DNA of 64,000 nucleotides from Variovorax dokdonensis (lineage in GTDB: Bacteria > Pseudomonadota > Gammaproteobacteria > Burkholderiales > Burkholderiaceae_C), in the NCBI RefSeq assembly GCF_030316895.1, contig NZ_JASZYV010000001.1:992001-1056000 (forward strand), in the 5' to 3' direction. Made by a program: the position numbers and the translations under genes. The notes under the pieces are model-generated. The model made no database searches. It was not told the DNA's origin and worked only from the letters and a program-made list of their open reading frames with translations. Shown one piece after another: positions 9,615 through 21,913 of the stretch; position 1 is the first letter of the stretch; each line of letters begins with the position of its first letter.

Positions 9615-10136
9615 ATGCGCTTGTTTTTCATTCCCCTCGTGATGCTTGCTGCGGCGGCCCATGCCCAGCAGGTCTACCGCTGCGGCAACCAGTACAGCAG
9701 CGAGCCATGCGGCGGCGGGAAGGTGGTCGATGTCTCGCCGGCCGTACGTAGTCCTGATGCTGCAGGTTCCGCCCAGGTCTTCCTCTGCGTCAGCAACAGC
9801 GGCTCGCGGTTCTGGTCTTCCGAGCACTGCCGCGAACGCGGCGCCCAGATTGACCGGATCGAGTCGGTGCCGGCCGGTCTGCCATGGGATCAGCAGGTGC
9901 AAATCGCAGACCAGCAGACGCGACAGGGCTACGCGATCCAGCGCAAGAATATGGAGCAGCGGGGCGGAGCGACAGCTGGGACCACGGGTCGAGACCCAGC
10001 GCGCTGCGCGCACTTTAACCAGCAAGTGGACTACTACGACCGGCTGGCGCGCCGGCCGCAAAGCAGCGTATCGCAGGGATGGGTCGCGGAGCGGCGGAAG
10101 GAGATACGGGACCAGCAGTTCAGGTCAGGATGCTAA
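9615..10136 (+). CDS. Secreted DUF4124-like hypothetical protein
   Basis: 173 aa. Signal peptide MRLFFIPLVMLAAAAHA is followed by QVYRCGNQYSSEPCGGGKVVD, the typical opening of DUF4124-type periplasmic proteins, then two further Cys-containing segments (FLCVSNSGSRFWSSEHC and the final FRSGC). Six or more cysteines suggest disulphides in the periplasm. The central helix (QQVQIADQQTRQGYAIQRKN) and a C-terminal Gln/Arg-rich part follow. Families like this are frequent in Burkholderiales but have no established role. It stands alone; the next gene is convergent. Confidence 0.7.
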   Translation: MRLFFIPLVMLAAAAHAQQVYRCGNQYSSEPCGGGKVVDVSPAVRSPDAAGSAQVFLCVSNSGSRFWSSEHCRERGAQIDRIESVPAGLPWDQQVQIADQQTRQGYAIQRKNMEQRGGATAGTTGRDPARCAHFNQQVDYYDRLARRPQSSVSQGWVAERRKEIRDQQFRSGC

Positions 10137-10218
10137 CCGTCATCCGATGATCAACTTGGCGCCATCCGCGATGCCGCCCAGCCGTCGCTGGCGGGGCTTG
10201 AGCAGCCAACATTGCGCC

Positions 10219-11184
10219 TCAGTCATCCTTGTTCCACTGATGGGCGTGGTATCCGCACAGGCCATTGTTCTCTTGGTCGAAGGGGCCGAGCGCCTCGCCA
10301 CATACCACGCACTCGGTGTGTGAGAGACTGGCGGAGCAATTGACGCATGCGCCTTCTTGGAACACAAATGTCTCCAAGCTGCACTCATGACAGGTCGTAG
10401 TAGCTGGCTCCCCCCCGTCCTTCGCGGCGCTGTAGTTGTCGGAGTCGTATGTCTCATTGCATGCGTCCTCAATGAGATCGCCAAAGCTCGATTCATGGCC
10501 GCAACTGACGCACTTGAATTCAAGGTACTCTTGATGTTCGACTTCAACGTCGAGCGGCTTGAGTAGGTCGGCGCCGCATTCCGTGCAACAGAACTTTTCC
10601 GAGATGGCGCCAAGCGCCTGAAACTCCCATTTGATCTCGCCCATCGCGAGCTTGCATGCATCCTTCTCTGCCTGATACACAGCAGCTTCTTCAAGCAAAA
10701 CGGACCAAGTTACGTCTCCCAATAGGGAGCGCGGATCCTCCTTCAGTTCATTGGAAATGAAGCTGCTGATTACGGTGAAAGTATCGGCGACCATTTTTTT
10801 CATCTCTGCTGCAGTCGCTGAGTCCTTGTAGTGCTCCAGGCGGTTGCGCAGTTCGACGATTTTGTCGACGGTCGCCCAGTCGACATTGATCCCTAATGCC
10901 TTAAACCGGACCTTCAAGTCCATCACGTCAGCTGTCTTCTTCCCTTGACCGACAAACTCTATGCCGTGGGCGGTCATCTTTGGGACAATGTCCTTCTTGA
11001 TCAGCACCTCATCGGAGTTGGGGGGTGAGAGATCTCGTAGCTTTTCTTTAAACAGAAGCAGAATTCCCGCCACCATGTTCCTGACTGTCGACAGAGCGCG
11101 CCGCGGATCGTCGGACTGGAAGTCCTCGACGGCAATCTGTAGCGACGAAACTGCGTTCGCCTTTATGGTGTCAGTCGTACTCAT
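10219..11184 (-). CDS. Hypothetical HEPN-like protein with C-terminal zinc ribbons
   Basis: 321 aa. The N-terminal ~150 residues are all-helical and contain [16 protein letters not shown], whose R113-x4-H118 fits the RX4-6H signature of HEPN domains (often RNases in toxins and defence systems). The C-terminal half has three paired CxxC units: C200/C203 with C225/C228, C265/C268 with C280/C283, and C292/C295 with C310 and a nearby His, forming probable zinc ribbons that could bind nucleic acid or protein. Similar two-part proteins exist as uncharacterised families. Start at 11184 has only a weak ribosome site. Flanked by an XRE/ImmA-type regulator. HEPN assignment is inferred from one motif. 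Confidence 0.7.
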   Translation of the reverse strand: MSTTDTIKANAVSSLQIAVEDFQSDDPRRALSTVRNMVAGILLLFKEKLRDLSPPNSDEVLIKKDIVPKMTAHGIEFVGQGKKTADVMDLKVRFKALGINVDWATVDKIVELRNRLEHYKDSATAAEMKKMVADTFTVISSFISNELKEDPRSLLGDVTWSVLLEEAAVYQAEKDACKLAMGEIKWEFQALGAISEKFCCTECGADLLKPLDVEVEHQEYLEFKCVSCGHESSFGDLIEDACNETYDSDNYSAAKDGGEPATTTCHECSLETFVFQEGACVNCSASLSHTECVVCGEALGPFDQENNGLCGYHAHQWNKDD

Positions 11185-11353
11185 GCTTTGATGGAAGGGT
11201 CTGTCCCAAAATTCGCAGGGTGGGATACTGTTTGTGGATGGAGCTAATCGAAGAGTCGATAGGCCCTGTCTTGGTTAGCTGGAGGGTCCTGTGGGGTGAG
11301 GTTCGATGGCGGGCAGAGGGAATGCCCACGCCGAAGCGGGCCGAGAATGGAGA

Positions 11354-12433
11354 TTACTTCACGCGACGAAGGCCGCTGATCGGCGGTTTGATTCCGTAAA
11401 GTCTGCTGATCTCATCGAACGAAAGGTGGAGAGCTTGCTCAACGTCCTCGCGTTCGTAACCCATGTTCTCAGTCAAGTTGGCCAGCAAGGCGGGCGCAAG
11501 CGAAGGCTGCTCTGGAGCGAAATCGAGGGATGCTGGCTCCCTGGTCCGATAACCTTGCATCGCCATCTGCCGCCACAGCCACGAATAACTACCCTCATCG
11601 ACCCTCCCCAAAATTTTTGCCCGAACGATGAGGGCGCCCATTGAGACTTTCCAGTAAGGTTTGAGCTGCGCCGCCTTGGTGAGAGTCATGCCCTTCAACT
11701 CGCCAGCAATGTCCTCACGAGGCATCAGGAACGCTGCTGCGAACTCATTTGCCTGTTGTTCCATCTCCGGGGAGGGGAAGCGATGCAGAACGATGTGGCC
11801 GAGTTCATGCGCGAGGCTGAAACGAAGTCGATCTGACGGGAGACTGCGATTCAGGAAGATCACGGGCGGCATGCCCGCCACCTGATAGCTGGCGCCGTCA
11901 ATATGGGCCGCCTCCATGTCCGAGAGGACCACCAGAATTCCGGCGCGCTCAACGAACTCGATCAGGGATCTGATTGGCCCTCGCGGCACGTACCACGCGC
12001 GCCGAACCATGGCGGCTACTTCTTCAATCTGGCCGGCATACTCGTCCGCGTCGTATTGAGGAAGCGGCAGTTCAGGCGTGAACTCGACCGCATTCAAAAG
12101 CACGCGCACGTGCCCGAGACGCACGCTGAGTTCAGCAATGACCTTGTCGAGCACCTTCTGCCCAACCGATGCCTTCTTTCGATACATCGGGTGCGCGCTC
12201 ATCGGCGGGCCATATTCACGCTCCGCCTGGAAAAAGAAGCTAAGGCGACAGTCCATCGCTGTCGCCAGTTTCTCAAGGTGTTCGCCGCTTGGCGCTTTGA
12301 CCCCTTGCTCGATTTTGGAGATCATCCCCTGGGAGATCCCGGTCGCCAACACCAAGTCAGCCTGGCTCATCCCGAGCATGCGCCGCCTCAAGCCGACCAT
12401 TTCTGGTCGGAAGAAGCCCTCAAGCTCCTGCAT
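11354..12433 (-). CDS. XRE-family regulator with ImmA/IrrE metallopeptidase domain
   Basis: 359 aa. Residues ~13-65 are an XRE helix-turn-helix (LRRRMLGMSQADLVLATGISQGMISKIEQG). The C-terminal domain is an ImmA/IrrE zinc peptidase: LAHELGHIVLH with H209, E210 and H213, and the downstream third ligand region ANEFAAAFLMP (E230). Proteins of this design, such as ImmA, IrrE and PezT-less antitoxin relatives, switch gene expression by cleaving or sensing a repressor. Start 12433 has AAGGA 7 bases upstream; 12436 is an alternative. The start lies inside the last codons of the upstream partner gene, so the two are translationally coupled. Confidence 0.88.
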   Translation of the reverse strand: MQELEGFFRPEMVGLRRRMLGMSQADLVLATGISQGMISKIEQGVKAPSGEHLEKLATAMDCRLSFFFQAEREYGPPMSAHPMYRKKASVGQKVLDKVIAELSVRLGHVRVLLNAVEFTPELPLPQYDADEYAGQIEEVAAMVRRAWYVPRGPIRSLIEFVERAGILVVLSDMEAAHIDGASYQVAGMPPVIFLNRSLPSDRLRFSLAHELGHIVLHRFPSPEMEQQANEFAAAFLMPREDIAGELKGMTLTKAAQLKPYWKVSMGALIVRAKILGRVDEGSYSWLWRQMAMQGYRTREPASLDFAPEQPSLAPALLANLTENMGYEREDVEQALHLSFDEISRLYGIKPPISGLRRVK

Positions 12434-13028
12434 CATTGGTTCCTTGTTTCTTTGGGGCCGCCTTCGCCTTCTTCGGCTTGAGCAAACGAGCCGCGGGCGA
12501 GCCGCCATTCGGTGCGACCGGAAGGGGGATCACCGTTTGGCCGTGGTCCTCTGCGCTGTCGAGCAGATCAATAGCCCAGACGATTCGGTTGTGATGGCGT
12601 TGGGCGAGCACGATTCGGTCAATACCCGTTTCCAATTCATCAAGCGTGTAGATGAGTTCCAGGCGGGCCACGCCTTCGAAGAGATCAACACTGGCATCGT
12701 TGAAATCCAGTGCCGCCTGGGTTGGGTAGTTCCTCGACAGCAGTTGCGCAGTGCCCTTCTTCATCCGGATGAAGTAGGCGGTTCCGACCATCAAGCCTTG
12801 CCAGTGCCGACGGTTGTCGACATCGATCTCGCTGGAGCCCTCGAAACGCGCCTTTGCGTGAAAAAGAAACTGATTCCAAATGAAGTTGGCGCGTACCCGG
12901 GGCGCCTGGAGAGATGCGGCCAAGATCGAATTCCGGAAATCCGAATGTGCCGTCTGCACCAAGTCAACGAGGGTGCCGAAGTGGGGTTTCAGGATGGCAT
13001 TGACCTGAGATTCGCGGGCGAATGGCAT
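12420..13028 (-). CDS. Unknown partner protein coupled to the ImmA-type regulator
   Basis: 202 aa. No named family recognised. The body (residues ~1-165) is mixed helix/strand, with FRNSILAASLQAPRVRANFIWNQFLF, NRRHWQGLMVGTAYFIRMKK and DLFEGVARLELIYTLDELETGIDRI, and contains a His/Arg-rich AQRHHNRIVWAIDLLD. The tail (from ~170) is basic and low complexity (LLKPKKAKAAPKKQG). It overlaps the downstream XRE/ImmA gene by 14 bases, so the pair is a two-gene unit. By analogy with ImmR/ImmA or toxin-antitoxin pairs it could be the regulated partner, effector or substrate, but nothing in the sequence proves a toxin or a repressor. Confidence 0.75.
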   Translation of the reverse strand: MPFARESQVNAILKPHFGTLVDLVQTAHSDFRNSILAASLQAPRVRANFIWNQFLFHAKARFEGSSEIDVDNRRHWQGLMVGTAYFIRMKKGTAQLLSRNYPTQAALDFNDASVDLFEGVARLELIYTLDELETGIDRIVLAQRHHNRIVWAIDLLDSAEDHGQTVIPLPVAPNGGSPAARLLKPKKAKAAPKKQGTNDAGA

Positions 13029-13094
13029 GACTGTCGGGCTAGAGCCTGGAACTGGGAGGCTTCAAGTATCCCAGTAAACTACAAAACAAACAAC

Positions 13095-13116
13095 AAATTA
13101 TTCCTAAAATTATTCC
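13095..13116. repeat. Tandem AAATTATTCC repeats, possible operator
   Basis: Two perfect copies of AAATTATTCC (13095-13104 and 13107-13116) with a 12-base period, inside an unusually AT-rich patch (about 13072-13120) 67-88 bases upstream of the start of the partner/ImmA operon on the minus strand. The spacing of about one helical turn and the position fit a binding site for a repeat-reading regulator or an UP-like promoter element. The XRE protein of the operon is an obvious candidate ligand, which is inference. Confidence 0.5.
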
Positions 13117-13384
13117 AAATCGGTGCGATGCCACTTTGCAGGGCCTTGCGGGCATGAAATTCGTCAGGGGGCAGTTGTCGTGTCGCCTGACAGCATTGTC
13201 GGGCGTGGCATGTTTGCGACGGATCGAGTTTGGGTGCTGATCGGTGATCGCGCATGGCCGTCGACGCGGCCAGCAAATCGAAATGGGGGCATCGGTGGGG
13301 GAACGGAAGGTGAGAAGCCTGGGCTAAAAGCAGCATCCATGCGCCTTCCAGCCCGATATTCGGACGCCTCCCTCCCTCCAGAAC

Positions 13385-13410
13385 AACCCGCCTCGTGCGG
13401 GTTTTCTTTT
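13385..13410. terminator. Rho-independent terminator-like hairpin
   Basis: AACCCGC-CTCGT-GCGGGTT stem (7 bp, 5-base loop) followed on the plus strand by TTCTTTT. A second GC hairpin (GCCCGCTTCGGGC) lies just beyond. It sits at the 3' end of the minus-strand acyl-CoA ligase gene. The T-run favours rightward termination, yet no gene is evident upstream on that strand; the stem could still stop leftward transcription. Confidence 0.6.
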
Positions 13411-13426
13411 GCCCGCTTCGGGCGCC

Positions 13427-14980
<1,554 letters not shown>

Positions 14981-15006
14981 GGCTTGGGTCTCCGCGCAGG
15001 CATCCT

Positions 15007-15048
15007 AGGGTCGGACCCTTTGCGTTCTCAATCGTCTGTTCCGACGAT
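15007..15048. promoter_or_regulatory. Two inverted repeats between divergent acyl-CoA ligase genes
   Basis: AGGGTC-G-GACCCT (15007-15019) and ATCGTC-TGTTCC-GACGAT (15031-15048) are perfect inverted repeats in the 145-base gap between the divergent ligase genes. Position suggests operators for a shared regulator, but no regulator family is proven; the nearby LuxR/MalT-like gene is one candidate. Confidence 0.4.
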
Positions 15049-15125
15049 GTGACGCTTGGGCGCGCTGCCTACGATGGCGCCAAAGTCGCACGGGCTGCGC
15101 GCCACAGACCGACCATAGACAAGCC

Positions 15126-16769
<1,644 letters not shown>

Positions 16770-16777
16770 GGCGCAGC

Positions 16778-17884
16778 ATGGCAGGACCGCTCAAGGGCCT
16801 TCGGGTCGTCGAGATTGCCGGCATCGGTCCGGGGCCGTTCTGCGCCATGCTCCTGGCCGACATGGGCGCTGAAGTGCTACGCGTGAACCGTCCCGGTACG
16901 GTGCAGGATCCGCACGACATCCTGGCGCGCGGGCGTGCCCACTGGGAGGTCGACCTGCGCGCGCCCGGCGCCGCGGCCGGCGTGCTGGACGCCATCGCGC
17001 AGGCCGACGTGCTGATTGAAGGCTTCCGTCCCGGCGTCATGGAGCGCCTGGGCCTCGGTCCCGCCGAATGCCACGCGCGCAACCCGCGGCTCGTCTATGG
17101 CCGCATGACGGGCTGGGGCCAGCACGGACCGCTGTCGCACGCCGCGGGTCACGACATCAACTACATCGCCATCAGCGGCGCGCTGCATGCCATCGGCAGG
17201 CCCGGCGAGTCGCCGGTGCCGCCGCTGAACTACGTGGGCGACTTTGGTGGCGGCGCCATGCTGCTCGCCTTCGGCCTGCTGGCCGCGCTGCACGAAGCCA
17301 GGTCGTCCGGCGAAGGCCAGGTCGTGGATGCAGCCATGTCCGACGGTGCCGCGCTGCTGTCGGCCATGATGTACGGCTTCAGGTCGTCCGGCCTGTGGAG
17401 CAACCAGCGCGGCGAGAACATGCTCGACGGCGGCGCCCATTTCTACGACACCTATGCCTGCGCCGATGGCAAGCATGTGGCGGTGGGCGCCATCGAGCCG
17501 CAGTTCTACGCGCTGCTGCGCGAGCGCTGCGGGCTGGCCGATGACACCGCGTTCGACGCGCAGATGGACGCGGCGCGCTGGCCCATTCTCAAGTTGCGGC
17601 TGGCAGACGTGTTTCGCACCCGCACGCGCGACGAATGGTGCGCCTTGCTCGAAGGCAGCGACGCCTGCTTCGCGCCTGTGCTCGATTGGGACGAGGCGCC
17701 GCGCCATCCGCACAACGTGGCGCGGGGCACCTTTGCCGAAGTGGGCGGCGTGGTCCAGCCCGCGCCGGCACCGCGATTCAGCCGTTCCCTGCCTGTCATG
17801 CCAGAGGGCGCCCTTGCCGGCGGCGCGCCAGCCCTGCTGCGCCGCTGGGGCGTGGGCGCTGGCCAGGCGAGCGAGGCTGGCTGA
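16778..17884 (+). CDS. Alpha-methylacyl-CoA racemase (CaiB/BaiF family III)
   Basis: 368 aa. Family III fold but with racemase-specific residues: [13 protein letters not shown] gives H125 and [11 protein letters not shown] gives D155, which line up within one residue with H126 and D156 of mycobacterial MCR, the proton-shuttling pair. AMACR inverts the 2-methyl centre of acyl-CoAs so that (S)-specific dehydrogenases can act. The ATG at 16778 begins 9 bases after the ligase stop; the acyl-CoA dehydrogenase follows. Together this supports degradation of methyl-branched or isoprenoid acids. A CoA-transferase would carry a catalytic Asp elsewhere, so that alternative is less likely. Confidence 0.85.
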   Translation: MAGPLKGLRVVEIAGIGPGPFCAMLLADMGAEVLRVNRPGTVQDPHDILARGRAHWEVDLRAPGAAAGVLDAIAQADVLIEGFRPGVMERLGLGPAECHARNPRLVYGRMTGWGQHGPLSHAAGHDINYIAISGALHAIGRPGESPVPPLNYVGDFGGGAMLLAFGLLAALHEARSSGEGQVVDAAMSDGAALLSAMMYGFRSSGLWSNQRGENMLDGGAHFYDTYACADGKHVAVGAIEPQFYALLRERCGLADDTAFDAQMDAARWPILKLRLADVFRTRTRDEWCALLEGSDACFAPVLDWDEAPRHPHNVARGTFAEVGGVVQPAPAPRFSRSLPVMPEGALAGGAPALLRRWGVGAGQASEAG

Positions 17885-17941
17885 GCCGTCAGAATCCAGG
17901 CCGCAAATGCCGCAAGACCGAACCAACCGATAGAGGCCATC

Positions 17942-19093
17942 ATGTCCATCGACTTCCGCCGCTCCTGGAGCGACGATGACCTGGAGCTGTACCGCGACAA
18001 CGTGGTGCGCTTCATCGAGACCGAGGTCCTGCCCCACGACGAAGAGGCGCGCAGGCGCGGCCACGTTGGGCACGAGGTGTGGCGCAAGGCCGGCGCGCTG
18101 GGCCTGCTGTGCACCGACATTCCCGAGGCCTACGGCGGCGCTGGCGGCGACTTTCGCCATGAGGCCGTGTTCTACGAGGAGATGGCGCGCCGCGCGCTCA
18201 GCGGCATGGCCAATTCGGTGCACACCATCGTGGCGCACTACTTTCTGAACCACGGCACCGAGGCGCAGAAGCAGCGCTATCTGCCGCGCATGGCGCGTGG
18301 CGAACTCGTCGGCGCCATTGCCATGACCGAGCCGGGTGCCGGTTCCGACCTGCAGGCCGTGCGCACTCGCGCCGAGCGGCAAGGCGACGGCAGCTATCGC
18401 ATCCATGGCTCCAAGACCTTCATCACCAACGGCTTCCTCGCTGGCGTGGTGCTGGTGGTGGCCAAGACCGACACGTCGCAGGGTGCCAAGGGCATTTCCA
18501 TCTTCATCGTCGAGACCGAAAACTGCGCGGGCTACCGCGTCGGCCGTGTGCTCGACAAGATCGGCATGAAGGCGCAGGACACGTCCGAACTTTTCTTCGA
18601 CGACGTGCATGTGAGCGAAGACGCATTGCTCGGCGGGAGCGAAGGCCAGGGCTTCTTCCAACTGATGGGCGACCTGCCTTACGAGCGTCTGATCATTGGC
18701 GTGAGCGCGCTGGCAACGATGGAAGGCGCCTACCAGGCCACGCTCGACTACGTGCGAGACAGGCGCGCCTTCGGAAAGCCAGTGGCCGAATTCCAGAACA
18801 CCAAGTTCAAGCTGGCCGAGATCGCCACGCAGATCAAGGTGGGCCGGGCCTTCATCGACCGCTGCGTGGAAGACCTGGTGGCCGGCAAGCTGGATACCGC
18901 CACGGCGTCGATGGCCAAGCTGTGGGGCAGCGAGACCCAGGGCCGCGTGGTGGACGAATGCCTCCAGCTCTTCGGCGGCTACGGCTTCATGAGCGAATAC
19001 ATGGTGGCGCGCATGTATGCGGACGGCCGGGTGCAGCGCATCTTCGGCGGCACCAACGAGATCATGAAGGAAGTGATCTCGCGCGCGTTGTAG
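17942..19093 (+). CDS. Acyl-CoA dehydrogenase, LCAD-type
   Basis: 383 aa FAD flavoprotein. The N-terminal helical domain, the central AMTEPGAGSDLQ signature (FAD and substrate contacts) and the C-terminal domain ending QRIFGGTNEIMKEVISRAL are all present. Where MCAD has its catalytic Glu (YEGT), this protein has GGT; instead E248 in DLPYERLIIG lies in the helix-G position used as the base in long-chain and isovaleryl-CoA dehydrogenases. It therefore probably acts on long or branched acyl-CoAs, which fits the upstream racemase. It needs an electron-transfer flavoprotein, not encoded in this window. Convergent with the LuxR gene. Confidence 0.9.
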   Translation: MSIDFRRSWSDDDLELYRDNVVRFIETEVLPHDEEARRRGHVGHEVWRKAGALGLLCTDIPEAYGGAGGDFRHEAVFYEEMARRALSGMANSVHTIVAHYFLNHGTEAQKQRYLPRMARGELVGAIAMTEPGAGSDLQAVRTRAERQGDGSYRIHGSKTFITNGFLAGVVLVVAKTDTSQGAKGISIFIVETENCAGYRVGRVLDKIGMKAQDTSELFFDDVHVSEDALLGGSEGQGFFQLMGDLPYERLIIGVSALATMEGAYQATLDYVRDRRAFGKPVAEFQNTKFKLAEIATQIKVGRAFIDRCVEDLVAGKLDTATASMAKLWGSETQGRVVDECLQLFGGYGFMSEYMVARMYADGRVQRIFGGTNEIMKEVISRAL

Positions 19094-19112
19094 CTGCCGG
19101 CTGCGGCGGGCT

Positions 19113-21854
19113 TCAGCGGATCGCGCCGAGCTTGCGCGCAATGGCCACCGCCTGCGTGCGGCTCTTGGCATCGAGCTTCATGTTGATGTTGCGCAAGTGC
19201 GTGCGCACCGTGCTGTCGGACACGAACAGCTTTTCGGCCATCGCGCTGTTCGAGTAGCCCTCGGCCAGCAGTTGCAGCACGCGGATCTCCTTGCGCGTGA
19301 GCGGCTCGGCGTTCGGATCGATCTGCGGCCGGTCCGTGTCGGCCGTCATGGCAACCGGCCCGATGATCTGCAACAGCCGCTGCACGTAGTCGGCCAGGAT
19401 CGGGTCGTTGCGCAAGGCTGCCGCGGCGCTGCCGTTCTCGTGCTGGCGCGCGGCATGGGCATAGCGATGCACCAGCCCGCCCACTGCAGAGCCTTCGTCC
19501 AGGATGATGCGCACGAAGCCTTCCTGGCTGGCCGTCAAGAGGACGGCGCCGATCTCGTCCAGCGCGTCCTGTCCGTCGCCCGAGCGCTGCAGGCCCAGCG
19601 CACGCAGCACGCGCAGCTTGAGCGCGCGGCGATGGCGATGGGCCGCGCGTGCCGCATGCAGTTCGGCATCGATCACGCCGAGCGCTGCCTTCGCATCGCC
19701 GAACGCGATGTCCCAGCGCGCCTTGGCCAGCGCAAAGTAGTCGAGGTCGTGCGCGGGCAACTGCTGGCGTCGCTCGCGCTCCCAGAGCGCCGCGTCGTCC
19801 GCGCGCTGCAGCTCATCGTGCGAAGCAGTGCCATTGTTTTGCAGCAGCAGAAGCAAAGACCGTTCGAGCTTGGCGCTGGCGACCACGCGCGGCAACTGGC
19901 GCTGATGACCGAGGTACTCGAGTTCGGTCAGCGCCTGGAAGGCCGCATCCACGTCACCCGCATGAAAGGCGATGCGCGAGCGCATGACGTGGCTGAGGAT
20001 CATGTGGTCCGGCAGACCCACATCGCGGGCCAGCGGCAGGTACACGTTCAGCAGGTGCTCGGCCTGGGCCATCTGGTGCGTCTCGTACACCGCGCCGGCA
20101 TAGAGCACCCCGGCCCACGCGTTGCCGTGGCTGTGGTTGTAGCTCACCGCATGCGTGGAATCGACCGCCATGCGCAGGCGCGCCGTGGCCTGCCGCAGCC
20201 GTCCTTCGTGCAGGTCGAACAGGCCGGCCAGCGACTCGGTGTACATGCGGTTGAAGGTGCTGTTGCCCTGTTCGCGCCGTGCCGCCTCCAGAAGGCGCTG
20301 CGCCTCGCGCGGGTCGCCGCGCACCGACAGGATGTGGGCCATGGCATTGAGCAGCACCACTTCTGCGAACGGCAGGCCGGTAGGCAGCCGTGCCAGGCTC
20401 TGGCGGCCGGCTTCGTAGGCTTCGTCGTGCTTGTCCTGCATGGCCAGCAGCAGGGGAATGAGCGTGTGGGCGTTGTTGCGCACCTGGGGCATGGGGCTGT
20501 CGAGGCAACCCGACTGTTGCAGCAGGCGCATCGCATCCCAGGGGCCGTGGGTGAAGCAGATGGCCCACAGCGCGATCAGCTGCAGCAATGGGCGCTCGCG
20601 CAACAGCGAATCCGGAATGGCGGCGAACCAACGCGCCAGCATGCGCATGCGGCCTTGTTCGAGGAACTGTTCGGCGAATTGCTCGAGCAGCGCCAGCGCA
20701 TGCGGATGGTCGCCGCCTTCGATGGCATGGTCGATCGCGGGCACGGGCCTGCCATGCGACTCGTACCAGCCGGAGGCCGCGAGGTGCAGCCGCGCAAGTT
20801 CCTCGGGGTGCTCGCGTGAGAGCTGAGCCCGAAGAAAGTCCGCGAACAGGCTGTGATAACGCCATGCGCCTGCTTCGCTGCCGGCATCGCTGCGCACCGG
20901 CGTGAGAAACAGGTTGGCCGAGGCCAGCCGCTCGAGAATGGCCGCGCTGTCGCTGCGTGGATTCAGCGCCTGGCACACCGACGCATCGAGCTGCCTGAGG
21001 ATGCTGGTGCGCAGCAGAAAGTCGCGGATCTCGTCGGGCTGGTGGGCGAGCACATCTTCGGCCAGGTAGTCGGCCACGGCTCGGTCGGACCCCGAGAAGT
21101 GTTCGATGAAGCCGGTCTCGGTGCCATGGCGTTCCAGCGCCAGGGACGCCAGCCACAGCGCCGCCGGCCAACCTTCGGTCTTGCTGTGAAGCCGCGAGAG
21201 CAGGTCGACGGGCAGCGACTGCTGCGCCTGTCGTGCGTGTTGCGGCACTTGCGCAGAGGCATGCGCGGCCTGCGTCTGGCGAAGCGCAAAGAAGTCGCGC
21301 GCCTCGTCCAGCGAGAAGCGCAGGCGATCGGTGTCGATCTCGATCAGCTGACCACGTGCGCGCAGCCGTCCCAGGCCGAGGTCGGGCAGGCTGCGCGAAC
21401 CCAGCACGACCTGCCCCTGGCGCGGCAGATGCTCGATCAGCTCGCGGACCAGCCCGAGCACGGCCGGCTCCTGAACCATCTCGAAGTCGTCGAGGAAGAG
21501 CGCGAACGGCGCGTCGAAGGCGCCCAGCGCGGCCACGGCGTCGAAGGGGGCCTGATGGTCCATCGCGTCGGCGCCCAGTCGCCGAATCGCCTCGGCCAGG
21601 CCACTGAGGAAGCGCGAGACATCGTTGTCGGCTCGGTCCAGCGTGAGCCACGCGGTGGCGATGCCTTGTGCGTCCATGCCATCGCGGATCTGCGACATGG
21701 CCGTGGTCTTGCCGAAGCCGGCCGGCGCGCGTACCAGCACCAGCTTGACCGTCGACGTGCACACCTGCTGGCGGATCGCCGTGCGCGGCACCTGCGTGGC
21801 CATGAAGACCGGCGGATTGAGCTTGGTCTCGAGGATGCGGGCGGAAGAGGGCAC
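19113..21854 (-). CDS. MalT-like LuxR-family regulator (large ATP-binding activator)
   Basis: 913 aa, the size of MalT/LAL regulators. The N-terminus has a Walker A loop at residues 43-51 (APAGFGKTT), a probable Walker B (FALFLDDFEM), a long helical repeat (TPR-like) sensor region, and a C-terminal LuxR helix-turn-helix (LTRKEIRVLQLLAEGYSNSA, then STVRTHLRNINMKLDAKSR). Such STAND-type proteins oligomerise with ATP and an inducer to activate transcription. Gene lies convergent to the acyl-CoA dehydrogenase, so it may control the neighbouring ligase operons; this is inference. Its own inducer cannot be read from sequence. Confidence 0.88.
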   Translation of the reverse strand: MPSSARILETKLNPPVFMATQVPRTAIRQQVCTSTVKLVLVRAPAGFGKTTAMSQIRDGMDAQGIATAWLTLDRADNDVSRFLSGLAEAIRRLGADAMDHQAPFDAVAALGAFDAPFALFLDDFEMVQEPAVLGLVRELIEHLPRQGQVVLGSRSLPDLGLGRLRARGQLIEIDTDRLRFSLDEARDFFALRQTQAAHASAQVPQHARQAQQSLPVDLLSRLHSKTEGWPAALWLASLALERHGTETGFIEHFSGSDRAVADYLAEDVLAHQPDEIRDFLLRTSILRQLDASVCQALNPRSDSAAILERLASANLFLTPVRSDAGSEAGAWRYHSLFADFLRAQLSREHPEELARLHLAASGWYESHGRPVPAIDHAIEGGDHPHALALLEQFAEQFLEQGRMRMLARWFAAIPDSLLRERPLLQLIALWAICFTHGPWDAMRLLQQSGCLDSPMPQVRNNAHTLIPLLLAMQDKHDEAYEAGRQSLARLPTGLPFAEVVLLNAMAHILSVRGDPREAQRLLEAARREQGNSTFNRMYTESLAGLFDLHEGRLRQATARLRMAVDSTHAVSYNHSHGNAWAGVLYAGAVYETHQMAQAEHLLNVYLPLARDVGLPDHMILSHVMRSRIAFHAGDVDAAFQALTELEYLGHQRQLPRVVASAKLERSLLLLLQNNGTASHDELQRADDAALWERERRQQLPAHDLDYFALAKARWDIAFGDAKAALGVIDAELHAARAAHRHRRALKLRVLRALGLQRSGDGQDALDEIGAVLLTASQEGFVRIILDEGSAVGGLVHRYAHAARQHENGSAAAALRNDPILADYVQRLLQIIGPVAMTADTDRPQIDPNAEPLTRKEIRVLQLLAEGYSNSAMAEKLFVSDSTVRTHLRNINMKLDAKSRTQAVAIARKLGAIR

Positions 21855-21913
21855 GGCAGCTGGATCGGGACAGCGGGACGACTATCGACGGCGGATTCTA
21901 GGTGGCACTCGCT

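Noticed and set aside
13310..13384. tRNA-like stretch before the terminator hairpin
   Set aside because: No cloverleaf with anticodon or T-loop could be folded by eye; only the hairpin is supported.
16877..19171. 764-codon minus-strand frame over the racemase and dehydrogenase
   Set aside because: Antisense artefact; His/Ala-rich and without motifs.
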